Shown in pieces: positions 9,066 to 17,600 of a stretch of DNA of 64,000 nucleotides (its first letter is position 1; the number at the start of each line of letters is the position of its first letter). Origin of the DNA: an uncultured Collinsella sp. (GTDB lineage: Bacteria; Actinomycetota; Coriobacteriia; Coriobacteriales; Coriobacteriaceae). The DNA lies in assembly GCA_902492235.1 (NCBI GenBank), contig CABUKS010000003.1, positions 1 to 64,000 of the forward strand, given 5' to 3'. The notes below the pieces were generated by a model, which was given only the letters and a program-made list of their open reading frames with translations, was not told where the DNA came from and did not search any database. The position numbers and the translations under genes were made by a program.

Positions 9066-12000
9066 ATGAAAAAGACGCAACGACTGCTAGCAACGGCAAT
9101 GACGCCATTACTGATCATTCAGTGTCTTCTGACGCCCCTTTCTGTCTGGGCTGATTCTTTACAGGTGCAGCCGGAATCTACTGATTATTCCGTCAGCGCC
9201 GCCGACAGCTCGGAAGACGAGGACATCGTCTTAAATGACGAACAACAGGGGGTTGAAGTCGAGCAGCCGACTGTGTCAGACAATGATTCTCCCTCATCCG
9301 TTTCCAGCGAGTCTGCTTCCGATGTGGCTGATTCGCCGAAACCCGAAAATGATGTATCCGCTGTCTTTGGCTCTGTTTTATACCAGACTCATGTACAGGA
9401 TATTGGCTGGCAAGCTCCCGTTTCAAATGGAATGACGGCTGGCACAACAGGTCGTGCTAAGCGCGTCGAAGCCCTCAAGATCAATCTGCTTTCACAGGAT
9501 GGCAGCCCTTTGGGGAATGACAGCATTTCGGTCCAATCTCACATTTCCGGGATCGGCTGGGAGTCTCAGCCGGTGGGCAATGGGCAGACATCTGGAACAG
9601 TTGGACAGTCGCGAGCCATCGAGGCCATCAAGCTATCTTTGTCGGGTGGTCTTTCTGATTCGTATGACATTTGGTATCGCGTGCATTCTGCAAATGTTGG
9701 TTGGCTTGGCTGGGCCTCAAATGGTGAGCCTGCTGGAACGCAGGGCTATGCTTACCAGATCGAGGCAGTTCAGATTAGGGTGCTTTCAAAAAATGCTCAA
9801 GATGCGCCAGCGCGAGGCGATGCCTTTAGGGACCATTCCCAGGAACCGCCTACTGTTTCCTATCGATCTCATATCTCCAATGTTGGATGGATGGGTGTTG
9901 TCGCGGACGGAAAGACATCGGGGGTCATTGACTCAAGAAATGCAATCGAGGCACTGTCGCTTAGTGTTAATTGGTATGGCCACGGAGGCTCTATTTCCTC
10001 TCGCGCGCACGTCTCTGGCATTGGTTGGCAAAGCTGGTCTTCAGGTACTGTTGGCACGACCGGGCAGTCTCGGTCAGTTGAGTCCGTTCAGTTTAAGCTC
10101 AATGACGAGATATCTGCAACTTACGACATTTGGTACCGTGTGTATGCTTCCAAATTGGGCGGATGGTTGGGCTGGACGTCCAACGGGTCTCCTGCGGGCT
10201 CGGTGGGGAAGGGTGCCGCCATTCAGGGTATTCAGGTTATGTTGGTCCGAAAGGGCTGCTCTGCTCCTGGAGATACAGCGAATCATTTTATTGGAGCTAC
10301 GGATGTTCTGAGTGGCAGTTCGTATGGCCTTAATGGCAATAGCTTGGGCACTGTGCAGGGTAAAACGATTTTAATGGGTTCCGAGAGCGGCTCTGAGCCT
10401 TTAACATCGCTTTCTATTTCGTTTGATAATCAAGAGACTTCAGGTTCAATCGGTTATTCAGGCTGCTATGAATTTAGTGGATGGAGCGGAGTTGTTTCTG
10501 ACGGTGCCGCGCTCAATTCTAAAAATGATGGCCGTACTTTGAAGGCCGTGAGATTGACTCTTACTGGTGATTTGTCTAATGCCTATGACGTTTGGTACCG
10601 GTGTTTTGACTCCAAAAAAGGATGGCTTGGCTGGGCGTGTAATGGCGCGGATGCGGGGGCAACGATACCGGGTTCATTCCTTAAGGCTGTCGAAGTAAGG
10701 ATTATCAGTAAAGGCAGTGGCGCTCCCGGAGTAACGGACGGAGCATTTGTTTCCGATACTTCCGCCGATTGCGCTCATGTTGTTTATCAGGCCCATTCCG
10801 CTAGCCGTGGGTGGTTTCCATCTGTTTTAGATGGGCAGGATGCCGGCACAACGGGAAAATCGCTTTCGCTTCAAGCTCTGAATGTGGTGCTGGCCGGTGT
10901 GGATGATGATTCTCTGGTTGAGGCACGAGCTCATGTTGCCAATATTGGTTGGCAGGAATGGCGGTCTGCCGGTTATGTTGGGACCGTTGGACAAGGATTG
11001 GCCATTCAGGCTCTTGAGCTGCGCATTAATGGTCCCCTCGCGAATCAGTATGACATCTACTATCGAGTTCATTCGGCTGGTTATGGTTGGTTGGGTTGGG
11101 CCAAAAACGGCGATTCCGCTGGAACTACCGGGTTAAATATCCAGATAGAAGCTGTCCAAATTAAGCTTGTCGCGAAGGGCGGGAATCCTGGCTCATCGTC
11201 TGCGCCCGCATTTATCTCTGCTCCAGCTCTAACGCTTCAGGCGCATGTCGCCACGCTTGGTTGGATGAATCCCGTTGGCAACGGTGGTGTTGCGGGCACA
11301 ACCGGCAGATCGCTTGCTATTGAGGCGCTGAAGTTGAATGTCTCCAGTAGCGTATCAGGCGGTATTGAGTACTCCGCCCATGTACAGGATGTGGGCTGGC
11401 AAGGTTGGACTTCCAATGGGAATGTCGCTGGCACAGTAGGCTGCGCAAAGCGTATCGAGGCTCTTAAGATTAAGTTGACCGGTGATTTATCGAACTACTT
11501 TGATGTTTGGTATCGAGCATATTGCCAAGACTTTGGGTGGCTCGACTGGACCTCAAATGGGCAGCCTGCGGGTACGTCTAGGATAGGCTGCAGAGTCGAG
11601 TCTGTTCAAGTGAAGATTGTTCCCAAGGGCGCTGGTGCTCCCGGTTCTACTGCGCGTCCGTTTACTGACCAGCCCTTGTTGCCGGCAGATATGATGACTA
11701 TGCTTATTCGAGCTAATAGATATTCGAGCAGCACAAGCTGGCTCATTATGGTTGACAGGCAAGCATGCCGCCTTGGAGTTTTTCGTGGACAGCGCGGGTC
11801 GTGGAGTTACGCTCAATACTGGACTTGCTCTACCGGCGCCCCTAGTACTCCAACGCCTACGGGTGAGTATACCGTCACCGGCAAGGGCTACTCGTTTGGA
11901 CATGGGTATACCTGCTACTACTACACGCAGTTTTACGGTGACTATCTGTTCCATTCAATACCGTACTACCAGGGAACTTTTAATCCCATGGACAGCCGAA

Positions 12001-12101
12001 TGGGAATGCATGTTTCACAAGGCTGCGTGCGTTTGCCCATTGATCGCGCTAAATGGATTTGGGATAACGTGCCCCTTGCTACCAAGGTGGTAATCTACTA
12101 A
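9066..12101 (+). CDS. Secreted ChW-repeat protein with C-terminal YkuD L,D-transpeptidase
   Basis: 1011 aa. ATG at 9066 after GGGGGAG. The signal peptide is MKKTQRLLATAMTPLLII, with cleavage near VWA (residue ~28). An acidic linker and five ChW triplets follow, including the same degenerate central triplet seen in the first two ChW genes. The last ~140 residues carry the YkuD signature HVSQGCVRLP (His982, Cys987). L,D-transpeptidases form 3-3 peptidoglycan cross-links or attach proteins to the wall by an acyl-Cys intermediate. A cell-wall-bound transpeptidase could build in or anchor material at the surface (inference). Codon use is uniformly AT-richer than in the flanking core genes, with no GC-rich patch. 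Confidence 0.9.
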   Translation: MKKTQRLLATAMTPLLIIQCLLTPLSVWADSLQVQPESTDYSVSAADSSEDEDIVLNDEQQGVEVEQPTVSDNDSPSSVSSESASDVADSPKPENDVSAVFGSVLYQTHVQDIGWQAPVSNGMTAGTTGRAKRVEALKINLLSQDGSPLGNDSISVQSHISGIGWESQPVGNGQTSGTVGQSRAIEAIKLSLSGGLSDSYDIWYRVHSANVGWLGWASNGEPAGTQGYAYQIEAVQIRVLSKNAQDAPARGDAFRDHSQEPPTVSYRSHISNVGWMGVVADGKTSGVIDSRNAIEALSLSVNWYGHGGSISSRAHVSGIGWQSWSSGTVGTTGQSRSVESVQFKLNDEISATYDIWYRVYASKLGGWLGWTSNGSPAGSVGKGAAIQGIQVMLVRKGCSAPGDTANHFIGATDVLSGSSYGLNGNSLGTVQGKTILMGSESGSEPLTSLSISFDNQETSGSIGYSGCYEFSGWSGVVSDGAALNSKNDGRTLKAVRLTLTGDLSNAYDVWYRCFDSKKGWLGWACNGADAGATIPGSFLKAVEVRIISKGSGAPGVTDGAFVSDTSADCAHVVYQAHSASRGWFPSVLDGQDAGTTGKSLSLQALNVVLAGVDDDSLVEARAHVANIGWQEWRSAGYVGTVGQGLAIQALELRINGPLANQYDIYYRVHSAGYGWLGWAKNGDSAGTTGLNIQIEAVQIKLVAKGGNPGSSSAPAFISAPALTLQAHVATLGWMNPVGNGGVAGTTGRSLAIEALKLNVSSSVSGGIEYSAHVQDVGWQGWTSNGNVAGTVGCAKRIEALKIKLTGDLSNYFDVWYRAYCQDFGWLDWTSNGQPAGTSRIGCRVESVQVKIVPKGAGAPGSTARPFTDQPLLPADMMTMLIRANRYSSSTSWLIMVDRQACRLGVFRGQRGSWSYAQYWTCSTGAPSTPTPTGEYTVTGKGYSFGHGYTCYYYTQFYGDYLFHSIPYYQGTFNPMDSRMGMHVSQGCVRLPIDRAKWIWDNVPLATKVVIY

Positions 12102-12131
12102 CTATTCCCGTAAGCGGTGAGAGCTTGTTAG

Positions 12132-12177
12132 AGGGCCCTTTCCTGTTGCCGTAGTCTTGGCAACAGGAAAGGGCCCT
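12132..12177. repeat. 19-bp perfect inverted repeat between ChW genes
   Basis: AGGGCCCTTTCCTGTTGCC (12132-12150) is followed after 8 bases by its exact reverse complement (12159-12177). There is no T run directly after the right arm, although a CCTTTTT lies about 15 bases further on. It may be a terminator-like or mRNA-end structure; a similar 19-bp perfect palindrome sits at 24657-24708. Confidence 0.8.
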
Positions 12178-12286
12178 TGCCGTTGGATTAGGCTCCTTTT
12201 TCTTCGTTCACCTAATTGGTGACATTAATGAAGCTAACTCCCGATAGTATGGTTATTGACGACCGTCTATCTAGGAGGCGATTCTT

Positions 12287-15200
12287 TTGAAAAGGCAATT
12301 TAGAGCATTTATTGTTCTGATTTCCTGCTTCATGACGATGCTGCTTTTGAGCCCTTTGGCTTGTTGGGCAGATCAAAATGTTGGTTCCAACGAATATGAA
12401 TCCGTTCCAGAGACCCAATCCGACCCCTCGGATCAAACTGCTGCTGTAGCCGATGAAACGGCGCCTTCGATTGATGCTACCGTGGAGCCCAAAGAGGCGG
12501 CCCCGGACGTCAGCTATAAATCTCACATTTCAGGCATTGGTTGGGAGCCGACGTTTACATCGAATGGCTCGACCTCTGGCACAACAGGCCAGTCCCGTAG
12601 GCTTGAAGCACTCAGGGTTTCCCTCCCTAATTCAGAAGACCTTGGTATCGAATACCGCTCTCATGTTCAAAATGAAGGCTGGCAGGATTGGGTTTCTAAT
12701 GGAGCCGTCTCCGGCACAACGGGAAAGGGCCTTCAGATTGAAGCCGTCGAGCTCAAGCTGACGGGCAACAGGGCGGCTTCTTATGACCTGTATTATCGCG
12801 TTCATGCTTCTAATTTCGGCTGGCTTGGATGGACTTCAAATGGGTCGACTGCGGGAACCACCGGTTGGTCTTATGCCGTTGAAGCAATACAGATCGTCAT
12901 TGTAAAAAAGGGTGACGCGGCGCCCGGCGATACTGCTGGTGCCTATGTCCCATATGTCTTTAATTGCTCTCTTTCTCAGGTTGGGGAGACGACTAAAGTA
13001 ACCCTGAATATTCCGCAGATCGAGGATATAAAACGACTCGGGATCGCTGATTCGATAAAGGTGGCAGGCTCCATGTCGTATGGAGGGAGGGTCACCCGTT
13101 CCGTCTCAAGCACGATTGCACTCGGAGATCTGGGCTCTAGCTCCAGTGAAATTGAATTTAGCGATTATGGTCCGTTTGACGTTACGTTGCAGTATTTGAA
13201 GAACGGAAACATCGTTCAAGAGGACCATCAGTCAATTGGCATTTCTGCGAGTGAGTACAACCTTGCCCCTTTGAGTGCTTCTTTCCCCGTTGTTCTCTAT
13301 TCGCTATCTTTCTGGGATATCAGTACCTCTTCTGCTGGAACGACCGTTCCGTCAATTGTAATGCTCGATCGTCCAAGTGCCTATAACTGGAACTCGCTTC
13401 CATCCGGGATGTACGGTCTTCCGTATCTGACTCATGAGGAGAATGCTTCTAGTTCGAGCTATCAGGCGTTCGCGGATTATGTCGCTGCTCTCTACAAGAT
13501 CAATCCCAAGGCAAAGTTCAATCTGTATATCAATGACATCACCTGTTCGTTGATCCATAGGATGATTTACGCCAACAAGATTCCCGCAGGCCAATACTCC
13601 ATTCGGCTGTTGTCCGATGGATCCGCCACGTATGTCTTTACCAACGAAGCCTTTGACGTTAAGGATCCAGATTCTAAGCAAGCGGAGCTGATTACTTTAT
13701 GGAACGCCGCCAAGAATAAGGAATACGAAACCGGTGAGGTCTCAAAGTCGTATAGCGATTATCACGATCACTGGGATTCTATGTATGCCGTGCTGAGTAT
13801 TGAGCCTGGCACTCAGTGGTGGATGACTCGAACGAATCTGTTTACGAGTGGTGACGATAATGCCTTTGCGAATAAGATCGCGTCCGATCCCGGCGTTAAG
13901 AAGGTGAATGTTTCGGGCATGCTTACGAGCCTGCAGAATAGGGGAGAGGATACAGTCCAAGCGTTTAAGGCGCTGTACAACTTTAACGATGGCTATTTTG
14001 ATGCGGCGACTCAGCAGGGCAAAAAGGTAATGATGCTGCTTGGAACGTACGTTTCTTACGAGCAGAATTTTGACGACTATGCCAACTTGACCGAAGTTAT
14101 CTATGGCGATGACTATTTGTATTATTACAAGGGGCATCCAAACACACCGACGGGTATGTATCCCCAAAAGCAGGAACAGCTTGACCGTCTTGGCATTACC
14201 GATGTCGATTCTTCCGTCGCTGCAGAGCTGATCCTCTTCTTTAATCCGGAGATCGGTCTGTCTGGTTATGGGTCTAGTACGTATAACTCGGCCAGTGCCG
14301 ATGCTGCTGGTGGACTTTGGAATTCCACAAAGGCCGAGGCCTTGAAGCCGGGTGCCGTTATCGATTATTCGATTATGGATTGGTTTGCTTCTCCGGTTAC
14401 CGAAGACACGGATGCTGCAATCAGATCCCTTTGCAAGCAGGGTGACTCTTGCTATCTCGTAGAATTTTCGGATTCCATCCTTGCTTCGGCAAATTACGAC
14501 TTTGCTATTTATTCGCACAATAGCGGCGCTCTGACTTATTTCAAGAAGGACGAGTCGGGCTACGACGTCGTCAAGGTGTCACGAGGCTCGCTTGATGTTT
14601 TGGCAACTTCGCATGTTTCGAATGACGGTTGGCAGTCGGCTTCCAAGGGCGGAAATGTTTCTGGCACCGTTGGTCAGTCCAAAGCTGTCGAGGCTATAAC
14701 TCTCAATCTGCAGAATGCTCCCTACGATGGCAGCTTGGAGTACAGGACGCATGTTTCCGATTACGGTTGGCAAGACTATGTGAAAGAGGGAGAAGTCTCC
14801 GGTACTACGGGCCAGAGCAAGTCTGTCCAGGCTATTCAGATTCGCCTGACTGGTGAGATGGCCAATCACTATGACGTTTATTATCGAGCTCACGTTCAGG
14901 ATAAGGGATGGCTCGGTTGGGCCTGCAATGATCAAGTTGCCGGAACGACCGGTTTCGTTTTGAGGCTAGAGGCATTTCAGGTCGTTTTGGTTGAAAAGGG
15001 TTCGCCCGCTCCTGGGGATACGAGTCAACCCTCTATTCAGAGAGCGTTTTCAATCAAGGCACATGTTTCAAACCTTGGTTGGCAGTCGCCTGTTTACGAA
15101 GGCATGACCGTTGGCACAACTGGCCGAAATCTTGCTGTTGAGGCGTTGACGATTAGCAAGCCTGACCTAGGGTATTCCGGCGGCATCGAGTATCGAGCTC

Positions 15201-15454
15201 ACGTTCAAAATATCGGCTGGCAAAAGTGGGTCAAAAATGGAAAGGTTGCCGGTACTACGGGGAAGTCTCTTGCTGTTGAGGCTGTTGAAATAAAACTGAC
15301 GGGAGATCTTGCCAAGCATTATGACGTTGTCTATAGGGCACACGTTCAAAGCAAAGGTTGGCTAGACTGGGTTAAATCGGGCGAGTGTGCCGGTACAACT
15401 GGTGAGGCTCTGCATCTAGAAGCGCTTGAGGTTAGGCTGGTTGAGAAAAGCTAA
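12287..15454 (+). CDS. Secreted ChW-repeat protein with internal GT80/sialyltransferase-like domain
   Basis: 1055 aa. TTG start at 12287 after AGGAGGCG. The signal peptide is MKRQFRAFIVLISCFMTMLLL (to ~28). One ChW triplet (~75-215) is followed by a domain of ~540 residues (~220-765) and two more triplets to the end. The middle domain has the ordered motifs of GT80-type sialyltransferases: LLSDGSATYV (S443-D444-G445-S446), YYYKGHP (H617-P618) and GYGSSTYN (S663-S664). The spacings of 173 and 46 residues are close to those I recall for Pasteurella multocida PmST1 (D141, H311, S355/S356). In the usual acidic pair before Gly, the first acid is Ser here. The location is extracytoplasmic, where CMP-sialate is not expected. 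The domain may therefore be a degenerate glycan-binding version or may use another donor. Family assignment is from memory and by eye. Confidence 0.75.
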   Translation: MKRQFRAFIVLISCFMTMLLLSPLACWADQNVGSNEYESVPETQSDPSDQTAAVADETAPSIDATVEPKEAAPDVSYKSHISGIGWEPTFTSNGSTSGTTGQSRRLEALRVSLPNSEDLGIEYRSHVQNEGWQDWVSNGAVSGTTGKGLQIEAVELKLTGNRAASYDLYYRVHASNFGWLGWTSNGSTAGTTGWSYAVEAIQIVIVKKGDAAPGDTAGAYVPYVFNCSLSQVGETTKVTLNIPQIEDIKRLGIADSIKVAGSMSYGGRVTRSVSSTIALGDLGSSSSEIEFSDYGPFDVTLQYLKNGNIVQEDHQSIGISASEYNLAPLSASFPVVLYSLSFWDISTSSAGTTVPSIVMLDRPSAYNWNSLPSGMYGLPYLTHEENASSSSYQAFADYVAALYKINPKAKFNLYINDITCSLIHRMIYANKIPAGQYSIRLLSDGSATYVFTNEAFDVKDPDSKQAELITLWNAAKNKEYETGEVSKSYSDYHDHWDSMYAVLSIEPGTQWWMTRTNLFTSGDDNAFANKIASDPGVKKVNVSGMLTSLQNRGEDTVQAFKALYNFNDGYFDAATQQGKKVMMLLGTYVSYEQNFDDYANLTEVIYGDDYLYYYKGHPNTPTGMYPQKQEQLDRLGITDVDSSVAAELILFFNPEIGLSGYGSSTYNSASADAAGGLWNSTKAEALKPGAVIDYSIMDWFASPVTEDTDAAIRSLCKQGDSCYLVEFSDSILASANYDFAIYSHNSGALTYFKKDESGYDVVKVSRGSLDVLATSHVSNDGWQSASKGGNVSGTVGQSKAVEAITLNLQNAPYDGSLEYRTHVSDYGWQDYVKEGEVSGTTGQSKSVQAIQIRLTGEMANHYDVYYRAHVQDKGWLGWACNDQVAGTTGFVLRLEAFQVVLVEKGSPAPGDTSQPSIQRAFSIKAHVSNLGWQSPVYEGMTVGTTGRNLAVEALTISKPDLGYSGGIEYRAHVQNIGWQKWVKNGKVAGTTGKSLAVEAVEIKLTGDLAKHYDVVYRAHVQSKGWLDWVKSGECAGTTGEALHLEALEVRLVEKS

Positions 15455-15494
15455 ATATAGATCCAATTTGCCTATATACCAACGCTAATGAAGT

Positions 15495-15538
15495 GGGGGT
15501 GAATTGATGGGGTTGTAGTCCCCTCAATTCACCCTCCT
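15495..15538 (+). terminator. Long hairpin closing the ChW gene cluster
   Basis: GGGGGTGAATTGATGGGG (from 15495) pairs with TCCCCTCAATTCACCCTCC (ending about 15537), a near-perfect stem of 16-17 bp with a short loop. No long T run follows (CTTAGTTG). It lies between the ChW cluster and the glycosyltransferase cluster and probably ends transcription of the former. The rest of 15540-15670 is AT-rich and probably holds the promoter of the next operon, but I cannot define the boxes. Confidence 0.5.
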
Positions 15539-15670
15539 TAGTTGCAAGTTATTTGAAAGAGACAAACCGTGCTAGACTTTATCCTTTGTGTAAGGATTTC
15601 GTTTCGGCCTCTTTCATTAAGTCGTCATCATTAATTTCTATTGGGTGAATTAAGGTGAAGTTTGGTAATC

Positions 15671-16648
15671 ATGAATTTGCTTTATACGGTTGATAACAAT
15701 TTTGTCCCACAGTTGGCCGCCAATATTTGCTCGGTTGTTTCAAATCATTCCGGTATTCAAGACATTACTTTTCATGTCTTCTCTAATGGCATTACAGAGG
15801 ATAACCAGCGTTTGCTCCAGGAGATGGTGACCGAATACAACCAAAGCCTTGTATTTTATGATATTTCGAACTTCAAAGATGCTCTCGGGTTTGATTTTGA
15901 TACATCGGGATGGAATGAAATAGTTCTTGCTAGGCTTTTGATGGCACATTTTCTACCTAATGAGATCGAAAGAGTTATTTACCTCGATGGCGATACGATT
16001 GTTCTTGGGGATATTGCTCTTCTTTGGAATCAAGATCTTAAGGGTTGCGTGGTTGGAATGGTTCCCGAGCCAACGGTCGGCCCATCTCGACTTAATGATT
16101 TAGACTTAAATGGCTGTCTGTACCACAATGCTGGCGTGTTGCTCGTTGATTTAAAGCAATGGAGATCAACTTGTTGCGAAGATCAATTATTGAATTATTG
16201 CGAGCGCCGCTCAGGACGCTTGTTTGCGAATGATCAAGATGCTCTAAATGCAGTACTTAAAGATAAGATTTGCAGTTTATCCCCTGCGTTCAATTATTCC
16301 AATATCTTTGACTACTATCCGTTTATATTCTTAAACTCGTTAATGCCGGGCTTTTCGGATGAAAACAGTTTTAATACCGCAAGATCGAAGCCCATCGTTG
16401 TCCATTATCTCGGCGAAGAGAGGCCATGGCGGCGGGGGAATACTCATCGCTTCAATAATGAGTATCACTTTTATTTATCAGAAACGTTCTGGAAGGACGC
16501 GAAAGATGAAGATGGTTGGGGCGCTTATTTTCTTGCTTGGCGGACTTTTAATTTCCTAACCAGGCCTTTTCCTCAGCTTCGTTATAAAGTGATCAGCGGG
16601 TTGATTCCCGCATTTCTTAAATATCGTGCCTCGCAAAGAAATAAATAG
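15671..16648 (+). CDS. Glycosyltransferase family 8 (LgtC/GspA-like)
   Basis: 325 aa. The ATG at 15671 gives the typical GT8 N-terminus (MNLLYTVDNNFVPQLAANI); a TTG at 15662 is less likely. The DXD-type metal and nucleotide-binding motif is DGD (D106-D108) in YLDGDTIVLGDI, and the HYLGEERPW stretch near the C-terminus is also family-typical. GT8 enzymes are retaining galactosyl- or glucosyltransferases that use UDP-sugars; the exact sugar cannot be read from sequence. It is the first gene of an AT-rich polysaccharide cluster. The stop lies 4 bases before the next start. Confidence 0.85.
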   Translation: MNLLYTVDNNFVPQLAANICSVVSNHSGIQDITFHVFSNGITEDNQRLLQEMVTEYNQSLVFYDISNFKDALGFDFDTSGWNEIVLARLLMAHFLPNEIERVIYLDGDTIVLGDIALLWNQDLKGCVVGMVPEPTVGPSRLNDLDLNGCLYHNAGVLLVDLKQWRSTCCEDQLLNYCERRSGRLFANDQDALNAVLKDKICSLSPAFNYSNIFDYYPFIFLNSLMPGFSDENSFNTARSKPIVVHYLGEERPWRRGNTHRFNNEYHFYLSETFWKDAKDEDGWGAYFLAWRTFNFLTRPFPQLRYKVISGLIPAFLKYRASQRNK

Positions 16649-16652
16649 GATT

Positions 16653-17579
16653 ATGGATAAAATCAAAGACAAGTCTGTTTGCATTGTTTTACCCACATAT
16701 AACGGCGGAAAGTATTTGGCCAAACAGCTTGATAGTATCTTGGAGCAAACTTGGCCTAATTGCTCCGTCTATATTCGTGATGATGGTTCAACGGATGAAA
16801 CTGTTGAAATTGCACAATGGTACTGTCGGTCAAACTCCAGCATTCATTTAATTCAAGATTCAATCGGTAATCTTGGGTGCCCAAATAGTTTTTATGAAAT
16901 TATCAAACGGGTTCCCGAATATGACTACTATGCATTTGCCGATCAGGATGATATTTGGAAGACCGATAAAATTGAACGGGCAGTCAGGGCAATTGAAAAT
17001 AGTGGAGACAAGGTGCCGACTGTCTACTTTTCTTCCTTTTCATATGTAAACGAAGATGGCGAGACGATACGCGAGTCGGCTCCGCAGGACAAGTACCTCT
17101 CTTTTCATAACACCTTGTTTTATACTCCCGGACTAGGCTTCACGATAGTATTTAATCGCCTTGCCTGCAGGGCCTTTATTCTTGAGGTAGATCCAGGGAA
17201 TGAAATGCATGATCGCTGGCTGATTCGGTGTGCTTCGGCATTTGGAAAGGTATTGTTTGATTCCGTCTGTACGGCTTCACATGTTCGTCATTCCTCTGCG
17301 GTCACGTCTGGAGATAATCGTTATTTTGATCTTTTAAAGACCTATTTTAAGGACGAGCTATTTGGTGATAGATCGAAAGATGAGAGTAAAAAGTTAAGCC
17401 ATTTTTCTGCGGTGTTTTATGATGAGCTTAGTTTTGAGCAGAAACATGAGCTTGATATTTTCACCAATGATGATGGGATTATTTCAAGACTTAGGAAAGC
17501 ATTTTTCCCAAAGCGTCTGCGACCTACTTTGATTTCTGATTTACTTCTTCGCGTTTTGTTTTTATTCAACAAGGCCTGA
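16653..17579 (+). CDS. Glycosyltransferase family 2 (rhamnosyltransferase-like)
   Basis: 308 aa. ATG at 16653 after ATAGGA; an upstream GTG at 16626 overlaps the previous gene and has no Shine-Dalgarno. The GT-A fold motifs are PTYNGG, DDGSTDET and ADQDDIW, a pattern seen in GT2 enzymes that add rhamnose or other sugars to lipid-linked glycans at the inner face of the membrane. dTDP-rhamnose genes lie in the same locus, so rhamnosyl transfer is plausible but not proven. A short gap separates it from the flippase gene. Confidence 0.8.
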   Translation: MDKIKDKSVCIVLPTYNGGKYLAKQLDSILEQTWPNCSVYIRDDGSTDETVEIAQWYCRSNSSIHLIQDSIGNLGCPNSFYEIIKRVPEYDYYAFADQDDIWKTDKIERAVRAIENSGDKVPTVYFSSFSYVNEDGETIRESAPQDKYLSFHNTLFYTPGLGFTIVFNRLACRAFILEVDPGNEMHDRWLIRCASAFGKVLFDSVCTASHVRHSSAVTSGDNRYFDLLKTYFKDELFGDRSKDESKKLSHFSAVFYDELSFEQKHELDIFTNDDGIISRLRKAFFPKRLRPTLISDLLLRVLFLFNKA

Positions 17580-17600
17580 TGATCCACTGCTGGAGTGATT

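Noticed and set aside
1..15454. Prophage lysin cassette
   Set aside because: Lysozyme, NlpC/P60 and other wall enzymes are present but with signal peptides and ChW repeats; no holin, portal, tail, integrase or terminase genes nearby.
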